A stretch of DNA of 64,000 nucleotides from Tulasnella sp. 424 (taxonomy: Eukaryota > Basidiomycota > Agaricomycetes > Cantharellales > Tulasnellaceae), in the NCBI GenBank assembly GCA_019633425.1, contig WSUB01000091.1, positions 62,001-126,000 on the forward strand, read 5' to 3'. Positions within the stretch are counted from its first letter, which is position 1; each line of letters opens with the position of its first letter. Below are positions 30,901-42,350 of this stretch, in pieces. The position numbers and the translations under genes are program-made. Below the pieces are notes generated by a model, which worked only from the letters and a program-made list of their open reading frames with translations, made no database searches and had not been told where the DNA came from.

Positions 30901-33160
30901 GGTTAGAAGTGATGAGTCTGACAAGAAAGGTGGGAGGGGCCATTGAAATGGCAAAAAATGTTAGGCAATGGGCTAAGGTGAGTTGGAAAGTAAAATCAAG
31001 GTATATATACTAACATAATATCTACTACTGCTCTAGAGGTTTACAGGTCCATCCAGCATTCTGTTGGCAGACCTCTGGAATGATGGCTACCGATTTATGA
31101 CAGAATTTTGGGAGCCAATCACATTTGGTGCCCTTCACATTTATGTGTCAGCAATGCCCTTCTGCCCCACTGAAACAACTCTGTGGGAATATTATCATGA
31201 CCATGCAATGGTGATAATTCAGCAACCAAAACAAAGATTACATTGGTCTGCAAACCTCTGGACTAGATATACTCATGCCTCAGTGATTGCTGTCAGGTTC
31301 TCCTCAGATGGGACAAAGCTTGCATTAGGATCCATGGACAATACAGTGCAGTTGTGGGATGTGGAGACAGGATTTCCACTTGGAAAGCCCATGAGAGGTC
31401 ACAAGGGGGAGGTCACCTGTGTTGCTTTCTCCCAAGATGGCAAGAGACTTGCATCTGGGTCTGTGGACTGCACAGTGCAGTTGTGGAATGTGGAGAAGGA
31501 ACACCCAATTGGGGAGCCTATGAGAGGTCACTTGTGGGGGGTCACCTGTGTTGCTTTCTCCCCAGATGGTAAGATACTTGCATCTGGATCATGGGACAGT
31601 ACAGTGCAGTTATGGGATGTAGAGACAAGGAGCCAGCTTGTGGAGCCAATGAGAGGTCATCTGTGGGGGGTCACCTGTGTTGCTTTCTCCCCAGATGGTA
31701 AGAAGCTCTCATCAGGGTCATGGGACAGTACAGTACGGTTGTGGGATGTGGGGACAGCACTTCCACTTGGGTCACCTATGAGAGGTCACAAAGAGGCAGT
31801 CAGCTCTCTTGCTTTCTCCCCAGATGGCAAGAGGGTTGCATCTGGGTCTGGGGAATGCACAGTGTGGTTGTGGGATGTGGAGACAAGGTCTCCACTCAGG
31901 GAGCCCACAAGAGGGCACAAGTCTCAGTTCAAGAGTGGCTATATCTCCCCATGGGACCAGAGGCTTGCATCAAGGTCTGGGGAAGGCACAGTGCACTTGT
32001 TGGATATGGAGACAGGGTCTGTGCTTGGGGATCCCAAAAGCAATTACAGCACGGTGATCAGCTCTATTTCTTTTTCTCTGGATGGCAACAGGCTTGCAGC
32101 TGGGTCTGATGACCATACAGTGCAGATGTGGGATGTGCAGACAGGACTTCTGGTTGGGGAGCCTATGCAAGGTCATAGTGAGAGTCTCACTTCCATTGCT
32201 TTCTCCCCTGATGGCAAAAGGCTTGCATCAGGGTCTAGGGATCGCACAATGCAATTGTGGGATGTGGATATGGAGACAGGACCTCTGCTTGGGGAGCCAA
32301 TGAAAGCACAGAGTGAGGTGGTCATCTGTGTTACTTTCTCCCAAGATGGTAAGAGGCTTGCATCTAGGTCTAATGATGATGCAATACAGCTATGGGATGT
32401 GAAGACAGGGCAGCTGAGAGGTCATATGGAAGGGGTTATTTGTGTTGCTTTCTCCCCAGATGGTAAGATACTTGCATCTGGATCAGGGGGCAGCACAGTG
32501 CAGTTATGGAGTGCAGAGACAGGGAGTAAGCTTGGAAAGCCCATGGAGGGTCAAGGGGGGAAGGTCACCTGTATTGCTTTCTCCCAAGATGGCAAGAGAC
32601 TTGCATCTGGGTCTGTGGACTGCACAGTGCAGTTGTGGAATATGGAGAAGAAACACTCACTTGGGGAGCCTATGAGAGGTCACAGGAAGCTGGTCACTTG
32701 TGTTGCTTTCTCCCCAGATGGCAGGAGGCTTGCATCTGGGTCTGATGACTGTACAGTATGGTTGTGGGATGTGGAGACAGGGCTTCCACTTAGGCAGCCC
32801 CTAGGAGGTCACTGGCGAGGGGTCAGCTCTGTTGCATTCTCCCCTGATGGCATTCTTGAATCAAAGGATGGGACTGACCGACTCCTTCATTGGAACCCCT
32901 CCACATTTCAGCCTTCTTATGACATTGCAAACACTGCCAAGTCTCTCCCAAAGATTTCTTTTCCATTGCCTTTCTCAACCTCCTCCCTTGTGATTAAAGA
33001 TCACTGGGTCACTCTGTTTGGTTCCAGGATTCTCTGGTTGCCGCCACCTTACTGGTACTTCTCTGAGACAAGCATTGTGCTTTGTCACCACACTTTGGTT
33101 GTGGTGAACAAAACTGTTTCATTTTTTGATGTCTCTAGTCTTTCACTGTGGGATGAGTGA
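27953..33160 (+). CDS. NACHT-WD40 repeat protein (STAND/NLR-like)
   Basis: About nine to ten exons. Start ATG 27953; exon 1 ends at 28102 and exon 2 is 28143-28285 (checked for phase). The N-terminal part is helical (SLQNTAWTGNSTKAAQGLQQ; SIAKTTFDLVEKISGVIPIV), as in fungal NLR-like proteins. The NACHT domain follows in the exon from about 29389: Walker A GMAGRGKST, Walker B ILLIIDALDECTD, sensor FLLTTRPE, then a winged-helix-like region. The exon ending at 30976 (NVRQWAK) is joined over an intron (branch-like ACTAAC, CAG-type acceptor near 31035) to a WD40 domain of 12-13 repeats (31250-32900, consensus GHxxxVTCVAFSPDGKRLAS then GSxDxTVQLWDVETG) and a conserved tail (DHWVTLFGSRILWLPPPYWY). 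STAND proteins act as ligand-gated oligomerising switches in fungal non-self recognition. Ligand unknown. Confidence 0.9.
31280..32880 (+). repeat. WD40-coding tandem repeats, about 129 bp each, highly similar at DNA level
   Basis: About twelve successive units share long near-identical stretches such as GTTGCTTTCTCCCCAGATGG and CTTGCATCTGGGTCT, including silent positions. This indicates recent amplification or gene conversion inside the gene. Confidence 0.85.
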
Positions 33161-33792
33161 GCCACCCTGCTTAGTTAGTTAGGAAATAAATTTGATCTAT
33201 CTTTCTCTTTTGTTTCTATGAATAAAGTCTAAAGCAAATAACTTTAGGAATTACTGTTTTGGCTATTTTTGGGAAACTGGATCGACTATCTCAGATTCCC
33301 AGCTATCCGGCAAAGTGGAAAGCATTCCCACTACAGCAATTAGTCTTAGGGAGTCGATTCATCAACATTGCATGTGTTAGACCACATTGCAACCCTCTCG
33401 GGGCAGGCCCAGTACCTGGTTAGGCAATTAAGTGCCCAAGCCGAGCGCTGGCTACTGGCCGGTCCCCCAGAGCTGCCATCGTATTCATTCTGCCATGAAT
33501 CTTGCCTAGTGCTCACATGTCCACATTTGACGGCAATTAGTGCAGTGGTGAAGATTACCCAGGTCCTATGTGTTAGATTGGACACCAGATGTATTTGCTC
33601 ATCCTAATAATAGCCAGCTATTCAATAAATATTCTAGAGACTGGTGTAAACCGTATAAATAAAGAGGTAATGCAGAAATGAGTAAGGGTTGCACTTCAGG
33701 TGAGTTACGCAGGGTACTGTCTTCAAGGCTGAAGTCAGCATCGAGAAGTCAAAAAGCAGTGGAAAGAAACTTACTTATAAAGCCTGTGTGAT
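33161..33792. other. 3' flank of the NACHT-WD40 gene, no further gene recognised
   Basis: AT-rich 3' flank with AATAAA-like motifs (AATAAA at about 33184 and 33223), then a more GC-rich block around 33360-33600 with short open frames on both strands that match nothing I know. Confidence 0.45.
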
Positions 33793-33938
33793 TTAGTCTT
33801 CATCAGTGAATGGAACTGAGCAGTGTGCTTGGTGGGCCTTGATCCTCCAGATCGTCAAAATCCTTTTGCAGTGCGCGCACTGCCAGAACGTGTCTGTAAA
33901 TTGCTGAGGGGTAACTCCAGGAAAATCATCATCATTCA
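33793..33938 (-). CDS. Possible last exon of a small C2HC zinc-finger protein
   Basis: The minus frame after a TTTCAG acceptor reads MNDDDFPGVTPQQFTDTFWQ followed by CAHCKRILTIWRIKAHQAHC and stops at 33793. The C-x2-C-x12-H-x4-C spacing suggests a zinc finger. No upstream exon could be identified with confidence, and no family is recognised. Confidence 0.3.
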
Positions 33939-33949
33939 TCTGAAACTAG

Positions 33950-34679
33950 AAGGCCACAGCATGGCCTACTCTCTTGACCAGTGACTTGGTGTTTGTTAAG
34001 GTTGCTAGGCTGGGTAGCGCAAGTGAATTGTGGGAAACAGAAGTTGTCGCGTGGGATTCGTATTAGAACGGATAAACCTAGTACAATAACTAATTACTTA
34101 GTTTAAACTGTACTTAGATCTTTGTACATAGTTGTGGGGCAAATAGGAGATGGCTGTGATTTTATTTGGGAGAGAAAGACTGATGGGGATGTCCAGTGTC
34201 AAGCGGGAAGCAGTCGGACGGAGACCAGTACCAAAAATGGGAACTAAGAGCAAAAGAGTAGCTTTCGCTTGAATTCCAGTGTTCTAACGCTCGGATTAAA
34301 TTTGCTAGGCTTATTTGTGAACGCCTTAGGCGTTTACGGAGTAGTTACTTAAGGGGGAACGGCTTAGGCGAGCCAAGCGCAGCGGAGCGGAGCCTGGATT
34401 GATTAAGCGCCGGCTTCAGACTTCTCAGAAGCGGCGGTTCGCTACTTAGAAGTGCAAATTTCGTCACGCTAAGACTACCGTTGAGTCCGCGCTGATGAGG
34501 GCTTTCGAATAGTACCAAAAGCGTAAGTGCTTTCCCAAAAGGGAGTTCGCTAATCTGGGGATAAAGCGAACAGAGGGAAAAATAACGATTACCTAAGAAG
34601 GAATCGTGTATTTGCCTAATTATCAATAGTACGACATGTAGCCAATGATAATACGAACACGTCGGTGTACTTACCGCGT
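33950..34679. other. Possible internal region of repeat X copy 2, no gene
   Basis: Reading the minus strand this lies downstream of the LTR-like end of repeat X. It contains a minus open frame of 93 codons (34345-34626) of unknown nature and no recognisable retroelement domain. Confidence 0.35.
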
Positions 34680-35240
34680 GATTCGGTGAAGTTTCGGGCT
34701 TGCTAGAGGTCGAAAAGTGTCCGGGACATCTGGGACCGTGCTGGCATGGATATCAAGATTATGCTCACACTGATAATGCGAGAACCTTTTATCCCAAAAG
34801 GTTAAACGGTAAGTGATTTGTTTATCACGCGGAACCTAGCGGAATTGGGTTTCACAGAGCGAATGAGTTAAGAGGGGGTAAAAGGGTTGTTCTCCTCTTC
34901 CTGAGGCAGAACCCGTATTTATTGACTAGATAGGAACATACTAGAGTATTCTACGTTATTATTCGTTATTCTATCCTTTTCCCGAGCCTTCTATGCGCAG
35001 CGGAAGGCTTGGGCAGCGCCCTGGTGGTCTGCGCGAAGCCCTCGGCGCTTAATTGCTGTTTTAGGAAATTTAGCGGCCCCAAGCCTATTGCAAAGCCACT
35101 GGCAAGTCGCCCAAAGGGATTCGTCAAGCTTACAAGGTTTAGATCCACGAATATAGCAACAAAAAAGGGAAGAATTCAGCGTCGACCTGGCTTCTCAAAT
35201 AAGTGGGCCAAAAAAGGTAATTCTTTTATTTAATTAGTTA
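34680..35240 (-). repeat. Diverged LTR-like repeat X, copy 2 (inverted relative to copy 1)
   Basis: On the minus strand this shares the ordered landmarks of 16980-17590, including TATTTGAGAAGCC, TTGTAAGCTTGACGAATC, TTCTGCCTCAGGA, TTTTACCCCCTC, GATAAACAAA, and CTTGATATC followed by CTTTTCGACCTCTA. Clearly homologous but strongly diverged. Confidence 0.55.
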
Positions 35241-37777
35241 CAGCTCTTGGATTTTCTCAGGTTTTATTTGTAGATACAAAAGAGAAAAGAAAACGGGATT
35301 TATTTGGGAAATAATAGAGTGGGAGGAGCTAGTTACAGTCGCATTCGTGGAGGATGATTTGCGTAGACATGAATCCCACGGTTCCCTAGCAGTGTTGAAG
35401 GTGTGGAATAAACCTAAAAGAGTCCAGCACTCGCTTATTGACTCGTCCATTTCATCATAGTATGGCCCATATAGCGTCAATGCTCTTTCCAATCTCACCG
35501 GCAGCAGCCAACTTGTGGGCAATAAGGGTGGAAGGGGTACTGTTTCTTGAGTAAGGGACTTGATGATTAGTGCTGTGACATGATGGAGTGGCAGGTCCGA
35601 CTTGCAACAGAGTTGCAGTTGAAGGTTGGGAGGTTGAGGTGGGAGGTTGGGTACTGAATGAGGGCAATTAGGGTGCAAAGAGTGGAGGACTAGTTGTGTG
35701 GGGAGCTTGAGACTGCATTGTGGATTCCTTGCAATGGCCTTTTATAAGCAGAAAAGATCAGCATACATCAGACAGCCTTGGAAAACAAGAGAAGCTGAGG
35801 TCACCTTCAGCCGAGTTTCAAGAACATTGCGGCGAAATGAAATCCTGAGCAACCCTGGATTTCGGTCAAGCTTTTGATGCCATTAATCCACCCAACTTTT
35901 GTCGTAGTCTGTAGCCGCTACCGCAGGGCCCATTTGTGGGGATTGAGGTGGTGTTGTTTACAGCAAGGTGGCGCGGCAACTTGCTGACATGATCCGTTTG
36001 GCAGTATGCCTGGCTGGAGTTACCAACCAGACTAGGAAGGTCTCATTTCTGACAACCACACGGTGATTCACTGTTCACAGAGTTCACTTGCGCTACCTCA
36101 GCTACCAGCACTTAACGCTGCACCTTGCCCCACCCTCCCAGCCATCCCATACACCCCAGCCAACTCCCTGAGCAAACCAGCTTTTTCATCTCACCACTTG
36201 GGCATCTTCAGCAAGGTCCTGGCCCACTCACACACACGAATTGTACGATAATCGAGATCCTTTACCATATAACTACTAATTATACATAAGGCAGCGACTT
36301 TTACTATTAAAGACTTTGGCGTTATGAGATTTGGGCTCTCAAACACCATAAACTCTGTCCTTTCCCCCCCATATCTGAGGTAGAGAGCCCAAAACGCCCC
36401 CCTACCTCGTAGAACCTCGCCCTCAAGCCCTCAGTGTATTTATATACTATATCCGAGCCTTACCCGGGCGTTGGATGGGCTGGGCAGGCTCATATAGGCT
36501 CATTTAGCCTCTGGGATGCCCCTCCTCTGCCTAACTCCGCTCTTCGCCCGTGCTGCACTGAGCTGAGAGAGGTATATCTCCCTCAGTTCTCAACTGATCC
36601 CTTTCACTTTTTCACTAAAATATTCGCTTTAACTATTATATTTGGAATAGATAGTATTTACAGAGAGATATAAAGAGAAAGGGGGGGGGATAATATATAA
36701 CACACAAATCGAAATTATATACAATAAATTTTTGTGCTTACTCTAGTTTTTTATCGACTTAGTTTGGTTTGATGACAAGAGGTGGGGTGGGTGTTGAGAT
36801 ACGGTTGGGGGGGTCGTCGACGTCGACGGACGGCGCGCGGCGTGCTGAAGAGCAATGGGGGTGGCGCGGGGATGGGGTAGCGGTCCCTGAGTGGCGGGCT
36901 CGCGGGTCTTCTTGCACCGAGAGACCTCCGCGGGACGTCACCCACGAACCCTTTTGTCGCCGATCTCCTGGCGGATCCCCCCGTAGGTGAGTTTCTTCTC
37001 TCGTTAGAGGGAAATATGCACCCTGCAGGCCACTCTAACTAGAGGCACGGTTGCTACAAATCAGGTGCCCGCCCGCCACCGCCCTGCCCTGCTGCCCGCC
37101 CCCCCCCCACTGACTAAATTCAGTGGCCGTAAGACTGTATAAGATGCGATCGCTAACGTATAGACAACTATCCTATAACCAACTACATACAAGATGTGGA
37201 ACAGTTGTGCTGTCCCATAGCTAATTAGCTACGGACATGGATTCGAGTAATTACTGCTGCGGTACGAGACTGTGCCTAACTTCGGACAACATGGACAGGT
37301 TTGGTTTTGATCATGCCTTGAGTGATTGGTGATGATTCCTATCAGTTGTGAGGTGGTTAGTAATCGAGGTTTTCCAATGACGGATCCGGTACTTTATTCG
37401 GATTAGGAAGGGGGAAGTTAGTCCTCACAAACGGACACTTCAGTATCATTTATTGGTCACTCTGCTTGTCTAGCATGTGCATGGAAACAAAAGGCGACAT
37501 GGAAACAAAAGGCTACATGTAAACAGTACTAACACTCATCATAATTAGGACATGTCGGAAGGCTTGACACGCGCGCAACATCGCCCCGACATTTGAGGCG
37601 CATGGATTTGGCATCGGTGTGACATCTCTTCAACACTCTAGATACCCTCGCTGTGTAAGTCCCATGTTTGGGTTAAAGGCACTACTCCAACACAATACAA
37701 CACGGACGAGACAGCGCTCGTGCACGACCTGTGTTTCCGGAAATGCATAGGCCGTGTCAGAGGTCATAATATGTCAC
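35241..37777. other. 2.5-kb region without a recognised gene
   Basis: A minus open frame of 146 codons (35238-35678) and a few plus frames have no family resemblance. Noted structure: nested inverted repeats around 36330-36410; a T/A-rich TATTTATATACTATATCC at about 36437; poly-G near 36681; a GC-rich block at 36775-36985; and an 18-bp tandem repeat (ACATGGAAACAAAAGGC) around 37479-37515. Probably old transposon debris. Confidence 0.4.
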
Positions 37778-39010
37778 CAAACACGCCCCGACACGTTTAG
37801 CTGTTCCCACCAACATTCTCGCCGCTGTGCACAAAAATCCACTCAACATCTACACCACGAAGACGTGTTCACGATCCACTGCACGGCCCAGAGCATAATT
37901 CGCGTTCAACCAGCTACCAGATGTTCGTCTGCGCGTCGTTCTCTCCGACCGGCCAGCTCATGGCCACAGGGAGCGGTTACATGACTTGCCGGCTATGGAA
38001 CTCGGACTCGGAAACCCCTTGGGCGACTTTAGCTGGACATAATGGATATGATGGACAACGTTGAGAGGACCTTCTGACCGGGAACGACTTTCTTAGGGAA
38101 AACTTTTGTATACTTTGAAGGATCATGCTCATTGGATTACGACGTCGGCGTTATCGACGGGTTTCGTTTTACGAACTGGCCCTTTCGACCACACAGGCAA
38201 GAAACCATCGCCGGACGAAGAAGGTATGCACTTCCATGCTTGTCTCTCTACACTACTGCTTACCCTATTCACTTGCAGCACAGGCGATGGCTCTCGATAG
38301 ATACGAAACAACCAAATCCCACCCCGAGGTCATGATCTCCGGTTCGGATGATCACACCCTCTGCCTCTGGAACCTCTTCCCAACAAGCTGCACGTCTTCG
38401 TCTAATCTTCCATCCTTGGCGAACGAATTGGCCAAAGTGAACGGGAAATTTAAACCCGTGGCACGTCTGCTTGGGCACCGGAGGGAGGTGTCACATGTGG
38501 CTTTCAGTCCGAATGGCCGATGGGCTGCGAACGCCGGCTTTGTGTACGGATATGGCACGGAAGAACCGGAAGGTAGGTATATTCTGGACTATCTGGTTGC
38601 AAATGGAGGCTTGCATTTAACCTGAGCCCTTCACGGACCACCTGGACTTCTTTCATCCGCCCACCCTTGGATACGTCTCAACGCTTCGAGGCCACATCGC
38701 ACCCGTGTATCGTCTCACCTGGTCCCATCGATTCTCGTTCCATCGTGAGTGCAAGTAAAGCGAGCACCCTAAAAGGAAGTACGGTTGTCCCCTGTTCTCG
38801 AACTCGTGTGCACCGCACGTCTTCATTTCCGACCTAAATAACCAACCTTCATTTCCCCGTCCCCTTTCTTAAAGATTTGGGCAATGAGAACCAACAAGTT
38901 GCACACGGACCTCCCAGGGCGCACTGACGAAGTATATTGCGTAGACGTTGTGGCTGACAAAGATCTTCAGTGGTGGAAGAGACGGAGCGGTTAAAAATAG
39001 GAGGCACTAA
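37778..39010 (+). pseudogene. Notchless/Rsa4 duplicate, decayed
   Basis: Similarity to the intact gene starts abruptly at about 37778 (equivalent to 24413) and ends at the stop region (GGAGGCACTAA, about 39008). Missing: the NLE domain, about 30 bases in the first WD repeat, and a large block between about 38040 and 38090 equivalent to 24710-25160. The exon with VMISGSDDHTLCLWNLFPTS and VARLLGHRREVSHVAFSPNG is still readable but frameshifted afterwards. It cannot encode a WD40 propeller. Confidence 0.9.
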
Positions 39011-39310
39011 GTATATGGTCAACGGGAGAATGAAAAGGAGCTAGGGTATGTGGGCTGTACGTCTAGCACAGCCACAACGCACATACATTTCGGTATGTAA
39101 CGAAGGCAGAATCCGAGTCGTAGTAGTAATGATACATGGAACGTTAGAAATTTCGAGTCTATGATACAAAATGCAGAATCAATTTCGGTGTCGTGCGTTC
39201 AAAGCCGTGATTTTAAGTGATGCCAAGCCCCCATGGAGCCGGCATGATCCGTGCCGCGGTTTGGGTTCTGGACAACACACCATTCGAATTCGAAAAAACC
39301 CACGGCGGTG
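39011..39310. other. Convergent intergenic region, duplicated from 26139-26208
   Basis: Contains the 3' flank shared with the intact Notchless locus (CATACATTTCGGTATG occurs in both) plus extra sequence. No gene. Confidence 0.5.
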
Positions 39311-40922
39311 TTAAATCGACCTGCGGTTGTTCTTCTTCTGCAACGTCGGCAAATGCCTCTCCAGCCAATCTCCGTGCCCTTCAAAGCAGTCTTCAAAAAT
39401 AGGTGACCAGAGGCCCGGAGTGGAGTCCATAAACGGACTGATGGACTTGAAATGCGCTGCGAGGGGTAATCCGAGACTGTGCATGTCGCGGACGACGCGG
39501 GTTGGCAATTTTGTCGAGAGCTCCGCGGCGGAGTCGAATAGGGGTACTGGTCGGAGGTTGAACGCCCGGTAGCAAGAAGCGCGCAGCTCCACTTCGTACT
39601 CCATGTCTTTTCCCTGTTGGCAACGAACGCGGCAAAGTCCGAGAGTTAGTATTTGGGGACCAAGTAGCAGAATGAGTCAAGAGCGGAGCGGCGGAAAGAA
39701 GCGCTGACTGAGTGGAGGTAGAAGCAAAAATACTTACTTGGCTGGCCCGACGTCCATCCTTCCTTTCGTACAGCCGCAGCTCGATCCCAGCTAGTTCGCA
39801 TGCTTGACGAAGTCCATCCAACGTATTTTGCATGGCCAGCGCGATCCGAGCATCCTCCGAACCACCCCTCGGGCAATGCCAATCCCAAACCACCGTCTTC
39901 AAGCCGCTCGCGTATTCGCTCTCCGGAGTTCTTTCGCGCTCCACGAGCAGCTCCGTCAACTCCCTCGCGAGATCCGTCGACCAGAATCGCAGATACTGAA
40001 TTGAGGGTGGTAATGTGCGGAGGAAAGGCGGTTTGACCGACAGATCGCGGATCTCGAGACGCTCCAAATAAGGAAGGGCGCCTAACCCCGCCTTCTCCTC
40101 CTCCGACGTGGCTGTTGCAGAGGAGGAAGGCGCGGACCATGAGACGCGGGTGAGTATTCGGAGTGAACGGAGGCGAGGGTGGTCTTTTGCGAGGCGGGTG
40201 AGGTCGCCCATGTACGCGACGGTAAGGCATTGTAAGGTGTGGTTTGAGTTCCGGAGGGCCCATTCGGAGATGGGACTTGGGTATTGTTGGACAGAGAGGC
40301 CGAAGAGCTGGAATGGTGCTGCTGACGTCTCGACGTCCTTTGGGAAAGCTCGAGCGAATTCTGGGCATGGGAGCTGGAGGAATCGGATTCGGGGGAGAGC
40401 TTGGAGGAAGTCGACTTCGATGCGAGGGGAGGACTTCCAGCCGCTGGCAGCGATGGTGACGTCGGTCAAGTGAGGCATCTCGGGGATGAGGCAGGTCGAT
40501 AGGTGGGGGAGGTCGTGATGGAGGATGGTGAGCTTGCGGACGTTGGGGCACATGTAGAGGAGCTGGGAGAGGGTCGACGCGTCGAGCATGTGCTGTCCAA
40601 GCTCGGCCTTGCCAACGCCGACGACAAGATTTCGGACAGATGAGCCGCGTCCTTGACGTTGGAGGGTATTGAAGAGGGACAGGGCATGGTCGCGTCGCAC
40701 AAGTTCCACGTTGGATAGCAGAACTCTTTGCGCGGGTGCGTTCCAGAGTCGTGACACTTGAGCGCAGCTTGACAGCGTTTCGTAAGCTTGCGAGAAGTCG
40801 TTGGACTCGCAGACCTGTTCTACCAATGCTTCTAGACAATCTAGAACGATTTCAGCAGGGAAAGAGGCCGGGGGAGGAGCGGAAGTGGGACGGGTGAGGT
40901 TGGGTGTCGTAACAGAGGTCAT
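39311..40922 (-). CDS. F-box-like protein with LRR-like repeats
   Basis: Two exons on the minus strand: 40922-39738 and 39613-39311, with a GTAAGT donor, CAG acceptor and phase 0, giving about 495 residues. The N terminus reads MTSVTTPNLTRPTSAPPPAS followed by FPAEIVLDCLEALVEQV, an F-box-like start. Leucine-rich segments follow (LLYMCPNVRKLTILHHDLPH; LGALPYLERLEIRDLSVKPP). The second exon ends LPTLQKKNNRRSI. The single intron is retained in the truncated copy at 26209-26990. F-box proteins link substrates to SCF ubiquitin ligases; the substrate is unknown. Its upstream 600 bp are duplicated at 46952-47570. Confidence 0.75.
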
Positions 40923-41379
40923 GATGGTTGGTCGATAGCAAAGTACGAAAGCAAAAAAACAAATAAGAGAGCAACGAGACGATAATTAGAGGAGAGCGAG
41001 AGGGGAGGGGGGAGACGAGATGCTGAAAGCAAGATGAGGGCTCGAGGTGCTGGGCAGGTTAATATAGTGTGTGGGGATGAAGATGGGATCGGAGATTGCG
41101 AATGAATTACTGTCGCCCGCGAACTGCAACTTACACAGCTCAATATGGGATGGCCCGTTTTTGGCACCCAACGCACCCTTCCCGATGGGATCACAATGAT
41201 GGTTAGTGTATGCAAGAAGCGCAACTCGACCAGATAGGCCCCCACGATTGGCATGCGTAGGGATCGAGGACGAGGAGGCGGGTCGGCAATGGCCGAATGC
41301 TTTGCACTCTGCTCAGAGTGAAGGCACAACGAACCTGCAGCCTTTCTTCATTTTATAAGACCCCAATTTTGGTGACGTG
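40923..41379. promoter_or_regulatory. Upstream region of the F-box-like gene, duplicated at about 46952-47430
   Basis: The sequence directly upstream of ATG 40922 recurs at 46952-47430 with small indels (for example GGGATCGGAGATTGCGAATG and CCACGATTAGCATGC-like segments). It should contain the promoter. Confidence 0.6.
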
Positions 41380-42180
41380 ATCGGCGGAGCTGGAGTGAGC
41401 TGCAAGGTATCTGCATGGCGTCCCGCTGTGTGTGCCGGTGGATGGCAGTCGCGTACACACGACGACCGTGGACGTTGATGCGGACGGCGGTGGATTCACT
41501 GTGATCGCCGCCTGAGGTCCGCCACCGGTAATTTGCGAGGTGTTTACCTGAGAGTCAACAGAGGGACCACCCATGAGAAGGGAAAGTCTGTCTAGGCCGC
41601 GATTGGACAGGTGGTCCCTCGGTGCCCCTGAAGCCGCGCCCGGAACTCCTTCGACGGTGACGTGAACCTTCGACGCAGAGAACGTTCGGCCTCAATGCGG
41701 TCGACACGACTTGTCCCAACTCCACGCAGAGGGTGGGTGTGTAGCTGCACACTGAGGCAGAATGTGTGAGGAACCCGGTCGGGGAGCAAAAGGTTAGTAG
41801 CCGCAGAAAGAGTCCCCTGCTCACGGCACTCAGCGGTGGCGAAACGGCACCTTCCTAAAGTCGGCAGCTCAAACAAGTGGAAGAGTCATTCATTACCTGT
41901 ACACAGAACGCTTCCAGAGAGACGGGGATGAACGTAGGACGGATCCCAGCCCTGGATACTTCCTAGAAAGATGTGGCGAGTGTGTAGAGGAACACCGTCT
42001 GTCCCATTCTCTCTCTGGTGTACCAACTCAGGGAGCTATCGCGATGTGAACATTATGGCAGGCATACGAAGGGGGCATCCGATGTTGGTCATCGTCGGTG
42101 ACGGTCGGTCATTTCTGGAATTCGCCCCTGAAACAATCGCACGCCACATGTAAGTCAAACAACCGGGACTCCTCTAACCA
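41380..42180. repeat. Array repeat block R, copy 1
   Basis: About 800 bp without a convincing gene. It recurs at 47430-48220, 50160-50790 (diverged), 56553-57070 (partial) and 58890-59870. Shared strings include GAACGTTCGG, CACGCAGAGGGTGGGTGTGT, ACGGCACTCAGCGGTGGCGA and CCTGAAACAATCGCACGCCA. It lies just 3' of each family A gene and seems to be the spacer of the tandem unit. Confidence 0.8.
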
Positions 42181-42350
42181 ATGCGTGAGTGCTAGTTGTT
42201 CGGCGAATTAATATTCTTATCGAGATCCAGCTACTAGGATCATATCTTGGGGGGTATCGTTCATGTCAACCTATTAGCATCTCGTCGAACCGAAACCCCA
42301 AGATCCTAGTATGTGAAGAAACGTATAAAAAGCAAAATAAATGCGGTACA

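Noticed and set aside
31325..32176. Minus-strand open frames within the WD40 domain
   Set aside because: They are shadows of the repeated WD40 coding sequence and recur once per repeat.
35238..35678. Minus frame of 146 codons as a gene
   Set aside because: No recognisable motif, Pro/Ser/Leu-rich start, no homologous copy in the window; left as unrecognised.
39646..40839. Long minus-strand frame of 397 codons overlapping the F-box-like gene
   Set aside because: It is Pro/Arg/Ser-rich, in the alternative frame of a GC-rich gene; the other frame has the duplicated homologue and the conserved intron.
41555..41876. Minus-strand frames of 89-94 codons in block R as small genes
   Set aside because: The frames are not kept open in other copies of the block.
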